From Lentisphaeria bacterium (GTDB lineage Bacteria; Verrucomicrobiota; Lentisphaeria; Victivallales; Victivallaceae): a stretch of DNA of 39,699 nucleotides. The notes under the pieces are model-generated. The model was not told the origin of the DNA, did no database searches, and saw only the letters and a program-made list of their open reading frames with translations. The position numbers were made by a program, and so were the translations under genes. Shown piece by piece: positions 14,842-22,802 of the stretch. Position 1 is the first letter of the stretch. Each line of letters opens with the position of its first letter. Where the stretch lies: assembly GCA_017414565.1 (NCBI GenBank), contig JAFQLP010000033.1, positions 1 through 39,699 of the forward strand, given 5' to 3'.

Positions 14842-16343
14842 GCGATTGGATCGTTCATCTGTGGTGGTTTTTTCCCACCTGCTGGGTGATGCTCCATGTA
14901 ACGGTACTGCTTTATATCCTCTACCGCGACAGCGATGATGTTTCCGAACGCACCTTCTGGCTGCTGGTGGTGGCACTGCTGCCGGTGGCGGGGCTGGTGC
15001 TTTTTCTTTTTTTCGGTATCACCCGGGTGAAGGCCTCCGGGCGTTGGATGAACCGTCAGCAGCGGGCTTTGGCACTGGTGCGGCAGCGGCGGGTGTGGCT
15101 GGGCGACACCATTGACCGGATCGACCGGGAACTGCGGTGTTTTCTGGCTCCGGAAGCGGTCCGGCGGCAGGAGCCGCACCGGATCTTTGAAGAAATGTTC
15201 GCCTCCTCCATGCTGTTGGAGGGCAACGACGGGGAGATCCTGCAGAACGGGACCCAGGCGTATCCCCGGATGCTGGCGGATATCCGGCAGGCCAGACATG
15301 CGATCCGGATGCAGTCGTTTATCCTGATGAGCGACCGGGCGGGACAGCGCATCCTGCGGGCGTTGGAAAAAAAAGCGGCCGAGGGGGTGGATGTCAAGAT
15401 CCTGTACGATGGATTCGGCAGTTTTTATTCCTATTTTTCGCGTTACTTCATCCGGCTGCTGTTCAAACCGCCGCCGCATTTTGAAATGCGGGCATTTTCT
15501 CCGCTGCATCTGCTGACACCCTGGCAGTTCCAACAGCGGAACCACCGCAAACTGCTGGTGATCGACGGCCGGATCGCGTATTCCGGCGGCATGAATATTT
15601 CCGAGGGCAATGAACTGACGGATAAAGCCCCGCCGAGCCGGCGGATCCACGACCTGCACTGCCGGTTGACCGGACCGGCGGTGATGGCATTTCTGTTTTC
15701 TTTTTTTCAGGACTGGGCGTACACCATCCGGCGCAAAGGTATCCACAATATGACGGTACCGGATGAATTCCCGGAGTCGCTTGACGGCAGCGGCAGAAGC
15801 CGCATCCGGGTGCTTTCCAGTGGTACGAGCGGGCGATATCTCGGTACCCGTGACATGTTTTTTACGGCGGTGACGGCGGCCCGGAGATCGCTGGTCATTT
15901 TGACGCCGTATTTTGTGCCGGGGGCTTCGTTTGAAGAATTGCTGCTGTTGGCGGTGGCGCGCGGGGTGGAGGTGAAACTGGTGGTGCCGCGCAACAACAA
16001 TCACTGGTTCGTCGATTTTGCTTCGCGGAGTTGTTACCGGCGGCTGATTGCCGGCGGCGTACAGATCTGGGAACGGCGCGGGGTGTTTTCGCATATCAAA
16101 GCCATGGTGGTGGATGATGCCTGGGGGATCATGGGATCGAGTAATTGCGACAACCGCAGTTTCCGGCTGAATTATGAACTGGATTTCTGGTTTGAAGGCG
16201 GCAGTCTGATGGAACAGATGCGGCAGATCGTGCGGAACGAGATGGCGGCATCGGAAGAATTGTCGCTGGAAAAAATGGAAGCCGTATCACCGCTGCGTCG
16301 GCTGGCGGAGAATTTCTGTTCCCTGTTGTCGCCGATTTTGTAA
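14838..16343 (+). CDS. cls: Cardiolipin synthase (phospholipase D family)
   Basis: 501 residues, typical of ClsA. Two N-terminal membrane helices (about residues 8-27 and 40-60) are followed by two HKD catalytic motifs: RNHRKLLVIDGRIAYSGGMN and FSHIKAMVVDDAWGIMGSSN, each the HxKxxxxD pattern. ClsA-type enzymes condense two phosphatidylglycerol molecules to cardiolipin and glycerol at the inner membrane. CCGGAG lies before the ATG, which overlaps the end of the waaP-like gene. Confidence 0.94.
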   Translation: MSDWIVHLWWFFPTCWVMLHVTVLLYILYRDSDDVSERTFWLLVVALLPVAGLVLFLFFGITRVKASGRWMNRQQRALALVRQRRVWLGDTIDRIDRELRCFLAPEAVRRQEPHRIFEEMFASSMLLEGNDGEILQNGTQAYPRMLADIRQARHAIRMQSFILMSDRAGQRILRALEKKAAEGVDVKILYDGFGSFYSYFSRYFIRLLFKPPPHFEMRAFSPLHLLTPWQFQQRNHRKLLVIDGRIAYSGGMNISEGNELTDKAPPSRRIHDLHCRLTGPAVMAFLFSFFQDWAYTIRRKGIHNMTVPDEFPESLDGSGRSRIRVLSSGTSGRYLGTRDMFFTAVTAARRSLVILTPYFVPGASFEELLLLAVARGVEVKLVVPRNNNHWFVDFASRSCYRRLIAGGVQIWERRGVFSHIKAMVVDDAWGIMGSSNCDNRSFRLNYELDFWFEGGSLMEQMRQIVRNEMAASEELSLEKMEAVSPLRRLAENFCSLLSPIL

Positions 16344-16369
16344 GGCGGCGGTTTTTTGCCGCTTTGTCC

Positions 16370-16409
16370 GGTAATGAACTTGAAAAAAGCGGTTTTGACA
16401 TTACCTTTT
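16370..16409 (+). terminator. Possible terminator after cls
   Basis: GGTAATG (16370-16376) and CATTACC (16399-16405) form an inverted repeat followed by TTTT (16406-16409). The loop is long (22 bases) but has A- and T-runs that could extend pairing. A shorter GCGGC/GCCGC hairpin at 16345-16362 precedes it. If functional, the next gene has its own promoter, which I could not place. Confidence 0.4.
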
Positions 16410-16444
16410 ATGGACGGCGGAAGAGCAGGAGTGGAGGGTTTTTC

Positions 16445-17266
16445 ATGCAGCTTGATGTTCAGTGGTTTATTTATGCTTTGGCAGATAATGATATCGTATC
16501 TGCGGAGGATGCTGTCATGTTCAATGATGAGCTTGGCGGCGATCCCACTTTGGAGGTTTTTTCCCAGGAATTGTTTCAGGCCATTTCGGCGGAATTGACG
16601 GTGGTGGAAAAAGCCGAGATCCAGATGAAATTTCAGAAAATCACCCGGTTCGCCATCAGTCAGGCGTCTGCGGGGACTTCGCCCAGTATTTTTGAGGTCG
16701 TGGAGGAACCGGTGCCGCCGGTCACGGCCGATGCAGACAACAACGGCGTGCTGACCCGGGCGGCCGGGGTGGTGTCGTCCGGCGGTCTGATGATCTGCTG
16801 CGGCGATGATGCCGCCGGGCGGCTCCGGCTGATGGGGCAGTTGGTCCGGCGGCTGGAGGGATCTTTTGCCGGACGGGTCGTTGCCGACGAAGCGGCGGCC
16901 GCGGCTTTCCCGGCGGGACTCCGGTCGCAGATCACGGTCCGGACGGCGGATGCCGGTATGATCCCGGCGGCTCTGGAGGCCCATGCCGATGTGCTGTGTC
17001 TGGAGGAATGGTCCGATCCGGAAATCATCGCACCGCTGCTGGAGTGTGCGGCCGGCGGCATGGCGGTACTGTTGGGAATGCCGGGCGACGGTTCCGGCGC
17101 GGTGCTGGCACAGTTGATCCGGACAGCTCCGGCGGGACGGCAGCATTGGGTCCGGTTGCTGCTGGCGGAGGCGTGGCGCGGCACGGTAACGCCGCAGCAG
17201 GTGATGCTCCGCAGCATGGAACGGGTTTGCGCCATGGTGGAAAACCGTTTGGAAGAAATGGTGTAA
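16445..17266 (+). CDS. Degenerate PilT/GspE-like ATPase without P-loop (putative)
   Basis: 273 residues. I first read it as unknown. Residues 114-250 align by eye with the ATPase core of PilT/GspE secretion ATPases. A hydrophobic strand leads into GDDAAGRL (120-127), where PilT has a GxxGxGKS/T P-loop: the glycine spacing is kept, the lysine is arginine and the S/T is lost. ADVLCLEEWSDPEI (181-194) matches the Walker B segment (PDVILVGEMRDLETI in PilT). WVRLLLAEAWRGTV (235-248) matches the segment after the His box. The His box itself (GTLHT) is GMPGD here. Residues 1-75 are helical. The protein probably cannot hydrolyse ATP. Start at 16445 from GGAGGG at 16433-16438. Confidence 0.5.
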   Translation: MQLDVQWFIYALADNDIVSAEDAVMFNDELGGDPTLEVFSQELFQAISAELTVVEKAEIQMKFQKITRFAISQASAGTSPSIFEVVEEPVPPVTADADNNGVLTRAAGVVSSGGLMICCGDDAAGRLRLMGQLVRRLEGSFAGRVVADEAAAAAFPAGLRSQITVRTADAGMIPAALEAHADVLCLEEWSDPEIIAPLLECAAGGMAVLLGMPGDGSGAVLAQLIRTAPAGRQHWVRLLLAEAWRGTVTPQQVMLRSMERVCAMVENRLEEMV

Positions 17267-17345
17267 CAGGGGGCGGATCATGTGGCGGAAGGTGGTATCG
17301 GCTTGGGAGCGGATCTGTGCCTGTCACCGGTCGGAGGATCAGACC

Positions 17346-17837
17346 ATGGACGGGATCGTCCGGAATTTTTTTGCTCCGCGGCTGACCACCGGATTTTTTC
17401 TGCGCCTCGGTACCGTGGCCGTGCTGTCGGTGATCGTTTTCGGCTGGGTGCTGCGCCCCTGCGTGATCCGGGGTGCCAGCATGGAGCCGACGGTCCACCG
17501 GACCGGCTTCACCTTTTGCTGGCGGTGGAAATATTTTTTCCGGGACCCCGCCCGGGGCGATATCGTCATCATCCGGTATTCCGACAAAGTCTGTTATCTC
17601 AAACGGATCGTCGGGATGCCCGGCGAGGAGGTCGCGTTTTTGAACGGTCAGCTTTTTATCAACGGCAAACCGCATTATGAGCCGTATGTGAAATTCGTCT
17701 GCAACTGGAATCTGATGCCCCGCAAGATCGAGCCGGGGCATTATTATGTGATCGGAGACAACCGGAGTATGCCGATACGGGAGCATCTGTTCGGCTCGGT
17801 TTCCCGGCGGCGTATAGAAGGGGTGCCGACATGGTGA
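17346..17837 (+). CDS. lepB: Signal peptidase I
   Basis: 163 residues from the ATG at 17346, which has GGAGG (17334-17338) seven bases upstream. An in-frame ATG at 17280 would give 185 residues with a weaker ribosome site. One membrane helix (LGTVAVLSVIVFGWVL) is followed by the catalytic serine in RGASMEPTV and the general-base lysine in YLKRIVGMPGEEV. The box near the end is YVIGDNRSMPIREHLFGSV, close to the family GDNR...FG.V pattern. The enzyme cleaves signal peptides at the outer face of the inner membrane. It is short for a Gram-negative LepB and may be an accessory copy. It overlaps the next gene by 7 bases. Confidence 0.88.
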   Translation: MDGIVRNFFAPRLTTGFFLRLGTVAVLSVIVFGWVLRPCVIRGASMEPTVHRTGFTFCWRWKYFFRDPARGDIVIIRYSDKVCYLKRIVGMPGEEVAFLNGQLFINGKPHYEPYVKFVCNWNLMPRKIEPGHYYVIGDNRSMPIREHLFGSVSRRRIEGVPTW

Positions 17838-18346
17838 TAACAGGTCGATCGTTGACCGGGTTGCTGGTGGTGACCGTGGCCGCGGTATTGTTGGGCAGCT
17901 GGCTGTTGTGGAACCGGGAGACCCCCGAGGCCAAAGTGAAGGCGGTGATTCGGGAAATGGCCGCCTGCGTGAACAAACCGGCCGGTATGAAAACCTCCAC
18001 GGAATTGCTGAAAATGCGGGCTTTTTCCGGGCTGTTTACCGATCCGTGCCGGTTGGAATTGTCCCATACGATCGTCAACGGCGATTATTCCCCGACCCAG
18101 ATGGGGGCCAATCTGGCGCGTTTTTTCAGTATGCTGAACCAGGCGCGCGGTGAAGTCGAAGATCTGGTCGTGGAGATCCATTCCCCGGATCAGGCGGAAG
18201 CCGAATTCACCGGGATATTGCGCGGCGAAGACCGCTCCGGCAGGAGTTTTGAGGAACGCCGCGAACTCCGGACCCGGCTGGTCTGCGGTGAAGACGGCGT
18301 CTGGCGCGTGTCTTCGGTGGTGGTCCGGGGCGTGCTTGAGCGTTGA
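17831..18346 (+). CDS. Small membrane-anchored protein of unknown function
   Basis: 171 residues. I do not recognise the family. It has one N-terminal hydrophobic helix (SLTGLLVVTVAAVLLGSWLL, residues 7-26) and then a soluble domain, presumably periplasmic. The domain has a helical first half (TPEAKVKAVIREMAAC) and a strand-rich second half (VEDLVVEIHS, AEAEFTGIL, VCGEDGVWRVSSVVVRG). This helix-then-sheet pattern, with a terminal strand reading GVWRVSSV, resembles SnoaL/NTF2-like domains, but this is only a guess. It is translationally coupled to lepB by a 7-base overlap. Confidence 0.7.
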   Translation: MVITGRSLTGLLVVTVAAVLLGSWLLWNRETPEAKVKAVIREMAACVNKPAGMKTSTELLKMRAFSGLFTDPCRLELSHTIVNGDYSPTQMGANLARFFSMLNQARGEVEDLVVEIHSPDQAEAEFTGILRGEDRSGRSFEERRELRTRLVCGEDGVWRVSSVVVRGVLER

Positions 18347-18350
18347 TCCC

Positions 18351-18369
18351 GGCCGGGCGTGACCCGGCC
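18351..18369. other. GC-rich hairpin between convergent genes
   Basis: A perfect 7-bp inverted repeat, GGCCGGG (18351-18357) and CCCGGCC (18363-18369), with a 5-base loop, lies in the 35-base gap between the lepB-linked gene and marC. There is no T-run on either side, so it may block exonucleases or weakly pause RNA polymerase. Confidence 0.5.
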
Positions 18370-18381
18370 GCAGGCGGGCGT

Positions 18382-19002
18382 TCAGAGGTGACGGATGAAC
18401 TGGTGGATGCCGTCGGCGATCATTTGGACCGCCACTGCCGCAATGATCAGACCGGTCAGCCGGATCAGCGGCCCCTGCAGATGCGTGCGCACCAGCAGAC
18501 GGTTGATCGGACCGGCGAAACACATCAGCAGAAAATTGATGCCGATGGCGCAGACCAGCGACAGGGAGGTGGAAATCAATCCCGACTGGGCCGTGCAGGT
18601 GATCGCGGCGGTGATGGTCCCCGGTCCGGCGATCAGCGGGGCGGCCAGCGGAACCAGTGAAATGTCGGTGAAATTCTGCTGCTGTTGCTGCTGATCGGTG
18701 TTGCGGACAAAATGGCCCTCCTGTACCGCCAGCAAGCCGATCAGAAACACGATGACCCCGCCCGTGATCCGCAGGGAATACAATTCCACCCGGAAGATCT
18801 GATGCAGGATCCAGTCCCCCGCTGCCGCCAGCAGCAGCAGGATCAACAGGGCCGCCAGCGAGGATTTCCATGACAGTTCAAAAATCCGCCGGAACGAAAG
18901 CGGCGGATCGTAGGCGGCAAGAAACATCACTTTGCTGGCAGGGTTCAGCAGTGCCAGCAGATAAAGCGCGTTTTTCAGAACATCCGACACATCCAGCAGC
19001 AT
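18382..19002 (-). CDS. MarC family integral membrane protein
   Basis: 206 residues with six predicted membrane helices, the size and layout of MarC/UPF0056 proteins. The opening (ALYLLALLNPASKVMFL) matches the conserved NP motif of the first helix, and VPLAAPLIAGPGTITAAI is the family's second signature. Between the third and fourth helices is a run of six glutamines coded by CAG/CAA (18676-18693), unusual for this family. The function of MarC is unknown; the historical link to multiple antibiotic resistance was not upheld. AAGGAGG precedes the ATG. It is 21 bases downstream of dus. Confidence 0.88.
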   Translation of the reverse strand: MLLDVSDVLKNALYLLALLNPASKVMFLAAYDPPLSFRRIFELSWKSSLAALLILLLLAAAGDWILHQIFRVELYSLRITGGVIVFLIGLLAVQEGHFVRNTDQQQQQQNFTDISLVPLAAPLIAGPGTITAAITCTAQSGLISTSLSLVCAIGINFLLMCFAGPINRLLVRTHLQGPLIRLTGLIIAAVAVQMIADGIHQFIRHL

Positions 19003-19023
19003 ACATCCTCCTTTTTGACCGCA

Positions 19024-20064
19024 TCATTCCCGGGGCGGCAGCACCACCTGACGGGCTTCTGTCAGAAGTTTTTGCAATTCCTCGACCGTACTGATCCGGG
19101 AGGCCTGCAGACGGAGCGCACCGCCGAACCCCCGGTGTTTGAAATAATCATGCAGCATTTTCCGGGCGATCCGGAGGGCCGGGGTTTCGCCGTATAATGC
19201 GACCATTTCCATGATGTGACGGCCGGCTTCATCGCAGACGGCCGCGGCATCCGGCGGGACAAAGGCGTCGCCGAGCATGAATTCCTCGAAAAGCCACGGA
19301 TTCCCCATGGCCCCCCGGGCCGCCATGACACCGGTACAACCGGCGGCAAAATGCGGTTCCGCCGTCTGGCGCGACCGGACACTGCCGTTGCCGATGACGG
19401 GGATCCCCGGCAGGGTTTTGACCACTTCGGCGATGATGTCGTAGTAAACCGGGCCGGAATAAATCGCATCTTTGATCCGGCCGTGTACGGTAATGGCACA
19501 GGCCCCCAATTCCGCCAGACCGCGCGCCAGTGTCAGAGTCGGCTCCGGATCGGTTTCCGACAGAATGCGGATCTTGGCACTGAGGCGGTGGCGGGACCGC
19601 TGCGGAAAGAGCGCGAAACAGGCCAACGCCTCCTCCACATGCCGCCCCAATTCCGCACCCGCGCATTTTTTGGTGACTTTGGGGACCGGACAGCCGAGGT
19701 TGAAATCAAGAACATCAAAATCGTATTCGTTCAGAATATCGAGGGCGGCTTTCAGAAATTCATGACAGCCGCCGAGCAGCTGCACCCCGAGGAAATCTTC
19801 ATCTTCACCGCGCACCAGCATGTGGGCCGCCCGTTCCCGGGCATAATAAAGGGAGGCCGCGTCCACCATTTCCGTAAACGCATAACGGCAGCCGTGACGG
19901 CGCATCGACCGCCGGTAGGGCAGATCGGTGTAACCGGACAGCGGGGCCATCAGTACCGCCCCCGGCGGATAAAGCGGGGCGGTCGCCGGTGTATCTGCTG
20001 ATTCTGCGCCCGTCATCCGGGATTTCATTTCCGGTGTGCCGCTTTGTTCAAATCGATTTTCCAT
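19024..20064 (-). CDS. dus: tRNA-dihydrouridine synthase
   Basis: 346 residues. It reduces specific uridines in tRNA using FMN and NADPH. The FMN-binding barrel is seen in VLMAPLSGYTDLPYRRSMRR, FLGVQLLGG and the catalytic-cysteine motif LDFNLGCPVPKVTKKCAGAE. Later parts are AITVHGR, IPVIGNGSV and GVMAARGAMGNPWLF (phosphate binding), with a helical C-terminal domain for tRNA. The chosen ATG at 20064 has GGAG 11 bases upstream; Met codons at 20028 and 20016 are alternatives. The subtype (A, B or C) is not clear. It leads a two-gene unit with marC. Confidence 0.92.
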   Translation of the reverse strand: MENRFEQSGTPEMKSRMTGAESADTPATAPLYPPGAVLMAPLSGYTDLPYRRSMRRHGCRYAFTEMVDAASLYYARERAAHMLVRGEDEDFLGVQLLGGCHEFLKAALDILNEYDFDVLDFNLGCPVPKVTKKCAGAELGRHVEEALACFALFPQRSRHRLSAKIRILSETDPEPTLTLARGLAELGACAITVHGRIKDAIYSGPVYYDIIAEVVKTLPGIPVIGNGSVRSRQTAEPHFAAGCTGVMAARGAMGNPWLFEEFMLGDAFVPPDAAAVCDEAGRHIMEMVALYGETPALRIARKMLHDYFKHRGFGGALRLQASRISTVEELQKLLTEARQVVLPPRE

Positions 20065-20174
20065 ACAATTGTTTTCTCCGTCCGGGCGGAATGCCGGCAG
20101 CAAAGCGGCCTTTTATGGCATACCATCCGGACATGTCAGAGACACCATTCCACACCGTTGCATACTGAATCCTA

Positions 20175-20203
20175 AACATAAACCGGGATGCCGTACAATG
20201 CAA
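20175..20203 (-). promoter_or_regulatory. Candidate promoter of dus-marC
   Basis: On the minus strand TTGCAT (20203-20198) and TATGTT (20180-20175) are 17 bases apart, giving a leader of about 105 bases before dus. Confidence 0.45.
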
Positions 20204-20224
20204 GCAGCAAATGATTTTTTTTAT

Positions 20225-20284
20225 AAAAAACGGCCGCCGCGGAAAACCGGCGCGGACAGTCGGGCCGGGACCGCGTGCGGCGGC
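20225..20284 (-). terminator. Large hairpin with T-run in the dus/dprA gap
   Basis: The 337-base gap between dus and dprA (20065-20401) holds no gene that I can see. It contains an 8-bp perfect stem, GCCGCCGC (20233-20240) and GCGGCGGC (20277-20284), with an inner 5-bp stem, CGCGG (20251-20255) and CCGCG (20271-20275). On the minus strand it is followed by CG and six T (20230-20225), like an intrinsic terminator. It directly abuts the dprA -35 box. It could stop antisense transcription coming out of dprA or end an unknown small RNA. Confidence 0.5.
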
Positions 20285-20312
20285 TTGAAAACCACGCCGG
20301 ATGCGGTATAAT
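20285..20312 (+). promoter_or_regulatory. Promoter of dprA-ispD
   Basis: TTGAAA (20285-20290) and a consensus TATAAT (20307-20312) are 16 bases apart. The start of dprA at 20402 would then have a leader of about 80 bases. Confidence 0.65.
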
Positions 20313-20389
20313 ATTAGACATGAGAAGATTCATCTGCATTCCCGTTTACCGGGAGCAGCAGGAGGGTGAAAAAAAGTGCCGGCTGGGGT

Positions 20390-20394
20390 GGAGG
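20390..20394 (+). promoter_or_regulatory. Ribosome binding site that sets the dprA start
   Basis: GGAGG (20390-20394) lies seven bases before the GTG at 20402. The alternative in-frame GTG at 20366 directly touches another GGAGG and lacks any spacing, so 20402 is preferred. Confidence 0.65.
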
Positions 20395-20401
20395 CAGTAT
20401 T

Positions 20402-21502
20402 GTGACAGAACGCGAGGCTTGCATCATTTTCAATATGATTTCCGGAGTCGGGTATGGCACCTACCGGAAACTGGAAGCACATTTCGGGTCGCCGTTGGCA
20501 GCGTTGACGGCAACCCCGCAGGAATTGCAGGAGGTGCCGGGGATCGGCGAGGCTCTGGCCGCCCGGATCGCCGGATGGCGGGGACTGGTGGATTTTGAAG
20601 GCGAGATGGCGTTTGCCGATGCCAACGGGGTACGGATCCTGACGCTCCGGGACGAAGCCTATCCGGAGATTTTGCGGCAGCTTTATGATCCGCCGCTGGT
20701 GCTGTACATCCGCGGAGCTCTGCCGGAATTCGGCAACGGCAATGCGCTGACGGTGGTTGGGTCGCGGCGGATCTCCCGTTACGGCGAGGAGATCACCGCG
20801 CGGCTGACGGCCGATGCGGTCGCCGCGGGCATGGTGATCGTGTCCGGGCTTGCCATGGGGGCGGATACGGTCGCCCACCGGACGGCAGTGGACAATGGCG
20901 GTATCACGGTGGCGGTGCTGGGCAGCGGCCTGGCCCGGCTGCATCCGGCGGAGAATGTGCCGCTGGCCCGCCGGATCATTGAAACCGGCGGCGCGGTCAT
21001 CAGCGAATTTCCCCTGCATTTCCCGGCCAGCCGGTCATCGTTCCCGCGGCGGAACCGGATCGTGGCCCGGTTGGGCGACGGCGTGCTGGTAACGGAGTGC
21101 GGGATCGAATCCGGAGCCATGATCACCGCCGGTCTGGCAGCGGAATACGGCGTGGTGATGGCGGTCCCCGGCCGGGTGGACAATCCCCAGTCCCGCGGCT
21201 GTCACAAATTGATCAAAAGCGGGGCGGCTCTGATCGAGGATTTTGCCGATATCGCCGAGGCCATGGGATTCGGCAATCTGCCGTTGTCCGACCAACCGGA
21301 GCCGGATGGGCTGGACCCCCGGAACGGGTTGCCGGAGGATGCCGCCGGACTGCTGGCTCTGCTGCAGGAGGGGGAGAAAAGTTTTGACGATCTGGCCGCG
21401 GCCACCGGATACGATTCCGGGCGGCTGATTTCGCTGCTGACATTGCTGGAACTGCAGTTGCTGGTGCGTCATTCGGCCGATCAGGTTTATGCGTTGAGGT
21501 AG
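20402..21502 (+). CDS. dprA: DNA-processing protein DprA
   Basis: 366 residues. DprA loads RecA on incoming single-stranded DNA in natural transformation. A helix-hairpin-helix region (LQEVPGIGEALAARIAGWRG) is followed by the Rossmann-like domain: LTVVGSRRISRYGEEI, SGLAMGADTVAHRTAV, VAVLGSGLARLHPAEN, FPRRNRIVARLGDGVLVTE in part, and VPGRVDNPQSRGCHKLI. A C-terminal winged helix (SFDDLAAATGYDSGRLISLL) ends the protein. Start GTG. The stop is TAG, with ispD starting 6 bases later. No other competence gene is nearby. Confidence 0.94.
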   Translation: MTEREACIIFNMISGVGYGTYRKLEAHFGSPLAALTATPQELQEVPGIGEALAARIAGWRGLVDFEGEMAFADANGVRILTLRDEAYPEILRQLYDPPLVLYIRGALPEFGNGNALTVVGSRRISRYGEEITARLTADAVAAGMVIVSGLAMGADTVAHRTAVDNGGITVAVLGSGLARLHPAENVPLARRIIETGGAVISEFPLHFPASRSSFPRRNRIVARLGDGVLVTECGIESGAMITAGLAAEYGVVMAVPGRVDNPQSRGCHKLIKSGAALIEDFADIAEAMGFGNLPLSDQPEPDGLDPRNGLPEDAAGLLALLQEGEKSFDDLAAATGYDSGRLISLLTLLELQLLVRHSADQVYALR

Positions 21503-21508
21503 GCGGTG

Positions 21509-22231
21509 ATGGAACTCCATGATGATATCGGTCTGGTGATCGTGGGCGGCGGCAGCGGGACCCGGTTCGGCGGCGATAAACTGTTGGCGGAGTTGGACGG
21601 GATGCCATTGTTTTGTGTCACCCTGCGGCGGTTGGCTCCGGTTTTTCCGGCGGATTGCCGGGTGATGGCCGTTCCGGCCGGTAAAATCGCGCTGTACGAA
21701 GAGATCGCGGCGCGTTTCCTGCCGTCGGTGTCGTGCCGGTTCGTTGCTGCCGGAGCAGTCCGGAGCGGATCGGTGCAGTGCGGGCTGGCGGCATTGCCGG
21801 ACCGGTGCCGGTATGTGGCGGTACACGATGCGGCCCGGCCGCTGGCCGACGGGGAATTGGTGCGGACCGTACTGGCGGCGGCCCGCCGTACCGGCGGTGC
21901 CGTACCGGCGGCTCCGGTGGTGGATACGCTCAAACAGGAGCAGGACGGCATGATCGCCGCCACCGTTGACCGGGATCGCCTCCGGGCGGTATCCACGCCG
22001 CAGTGTTTTGATCTGGCCAAACTCCGGGAGGCGTACCGGCGGGCCGGCGATGCCGCGGCCACCGATGATGCCGCGATCATGGAACGGGCCGGATTTCCGG
22101 TGGCACTGGTGCCGTGGTTCCGGCCGAATCCCAAAGTGACCTACGCCGGGGATCTGCCGCTGGCGGCGTTTTATTTGCAGGAAGAGAGCCGTTCAGCCGA
22201 AAAGGGAGCCGTCGTCGAGTCGGCGGATTGA
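21509..22231 (+). CDS. ispD: 2-C-methyl-D-erythritol 4-phosphate cytidylyltransferase
   Basis: 240 residues. It makes CDP-ME from MEP and CTP in the non-mevalonate isoprenoid pathway. The CTP loop is VIVGGGSGTRFGGDKLLAEL, the next signatures are RSGSVQCGL, YVAVHDAARPL, APVVDTLK and STPQCF, and ATDDAAIMERAG matches the C-terminal metal region. The ATG at 21509 was preferred over a GTG directly before it. ispF is not adjacent. The last 39 bases overlap, antisense, the end of the yfcE-like gene. Confidence 0.93.
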   Translation: MELHDDIGLVIVGGGSGTRFGGDKLLAELDGMPLFCVTLRRLAPVFPADCRVMAVPAGKIALYEEIAARFLPSVSCRFVAAGAVRSGSVQCGLAALPDRCRYVAVHDAARPLADGELVRTVLAAARRTGGAVPAAPVVDTLKQEQDGMIAATVDRDRLRAVSTPQCFDLAKLREAYRRAGDAAATDDAAIMERAGFPVALVPWFRPNPKVTYAGDLPLAAFYLQEESRSAEKGAVVESAD

Positions 22232-22729
22232 CAGCGTATTTCCGTCAAAGAACCCGAAGGTGGGCGGATTGCCGCCCTTGGGCAGTGAAATGGAGCCGGG
22301 GTTGAAGATCCTGATCCCATCGTCTGTGAGCCGGTTTTCCGGCAGATGGGTGTGACCGTGGGCCAGGACCGTACCGCGGACAAGCGGCGGCAGATGGGCC
22401 GCATTCCAGTGATGTCCGTGGGTCAGGAAAAAGCGGCCGCCATCGGTCAGGACTTCGGCAAAATCCGCCAGGATCGGAAATGTCAGCATCATCTGATCCA
22501 CCTCGGAATCGCAGTTGCCGCGCACCGCCAGCAGCATATCGGCCCGTTCATTCAGCAGGGCGGCCGTCCGGGAGGTGTCGTAATCTACCGGCACGCCGTT
22601 GCGGGGGCCGTGATACAGAGCATCGCCCAGCAGAAGCAATTTGTCCGGGGCCAGCCGGTCAGCGTGATCCAGCAATTTTTCCAGCGCGGCCGGGACACCG
22701 TGGATGTCAGAAAAAAAGAGCAGTTTCAT
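22193..22729 (-). CDS. yfcE: YfcE-type metallophosphodiesterase
   Basis: 178 residues, close to E. coli YfcE (184). All metal-binding motifs are present: FSDIHG (DxH), LLGDALYHGPRN (GD), VRGNCDSEVD (GNxD), LTHGHHW (GHxx) and LAHGHTHLP (GHTH). Such enzymes hydrolyse phosphodiesters in vitro with manganese; the natural substrate is unclear. The closing NPGSISLPKGG is a family hallmark. Its final 39 bases overlap the end of ispD on the other strand. A promoter lies at 22754-22782. Confidence 0.92.
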   Translation of the reverse strand: MKLLFFSDIHGVPAALEKLLDHADRLAPDKLLLLGDALYHGPRNGVPVDYDTSRTAALLNERADMLLAVRGNCDSEVDQMMLTFPILADFAEVLTDGGRFFLTHGHHWNAAHLPPLVRGTVLAHGHTHLPENRLTDDGIRIFNPGSISLPKGGNPPTFGFFDGNTLSIRRLDDGSLFG

Positions 22730-22753
22730 GAATGTGTCATCCTTTCATGCTTC

Positions 22754-22782
22754 AATATATCACCGATGCCGGAGGGATGCAA
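22754..22782 (-). promoter_or_regulatory. Promoter of the yfcE-like gene
   Basis: On the minus strand TTGCAT (22782-22777) and TATATT (22759-22754) are 17 bases apart, about 25 bases from the ATG. It is divergent from the feoAB promoter. Confidence 0.6.
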
Positions 22783-22802
22783 GTTGCGGAAAACGGCAAA
22801 AA

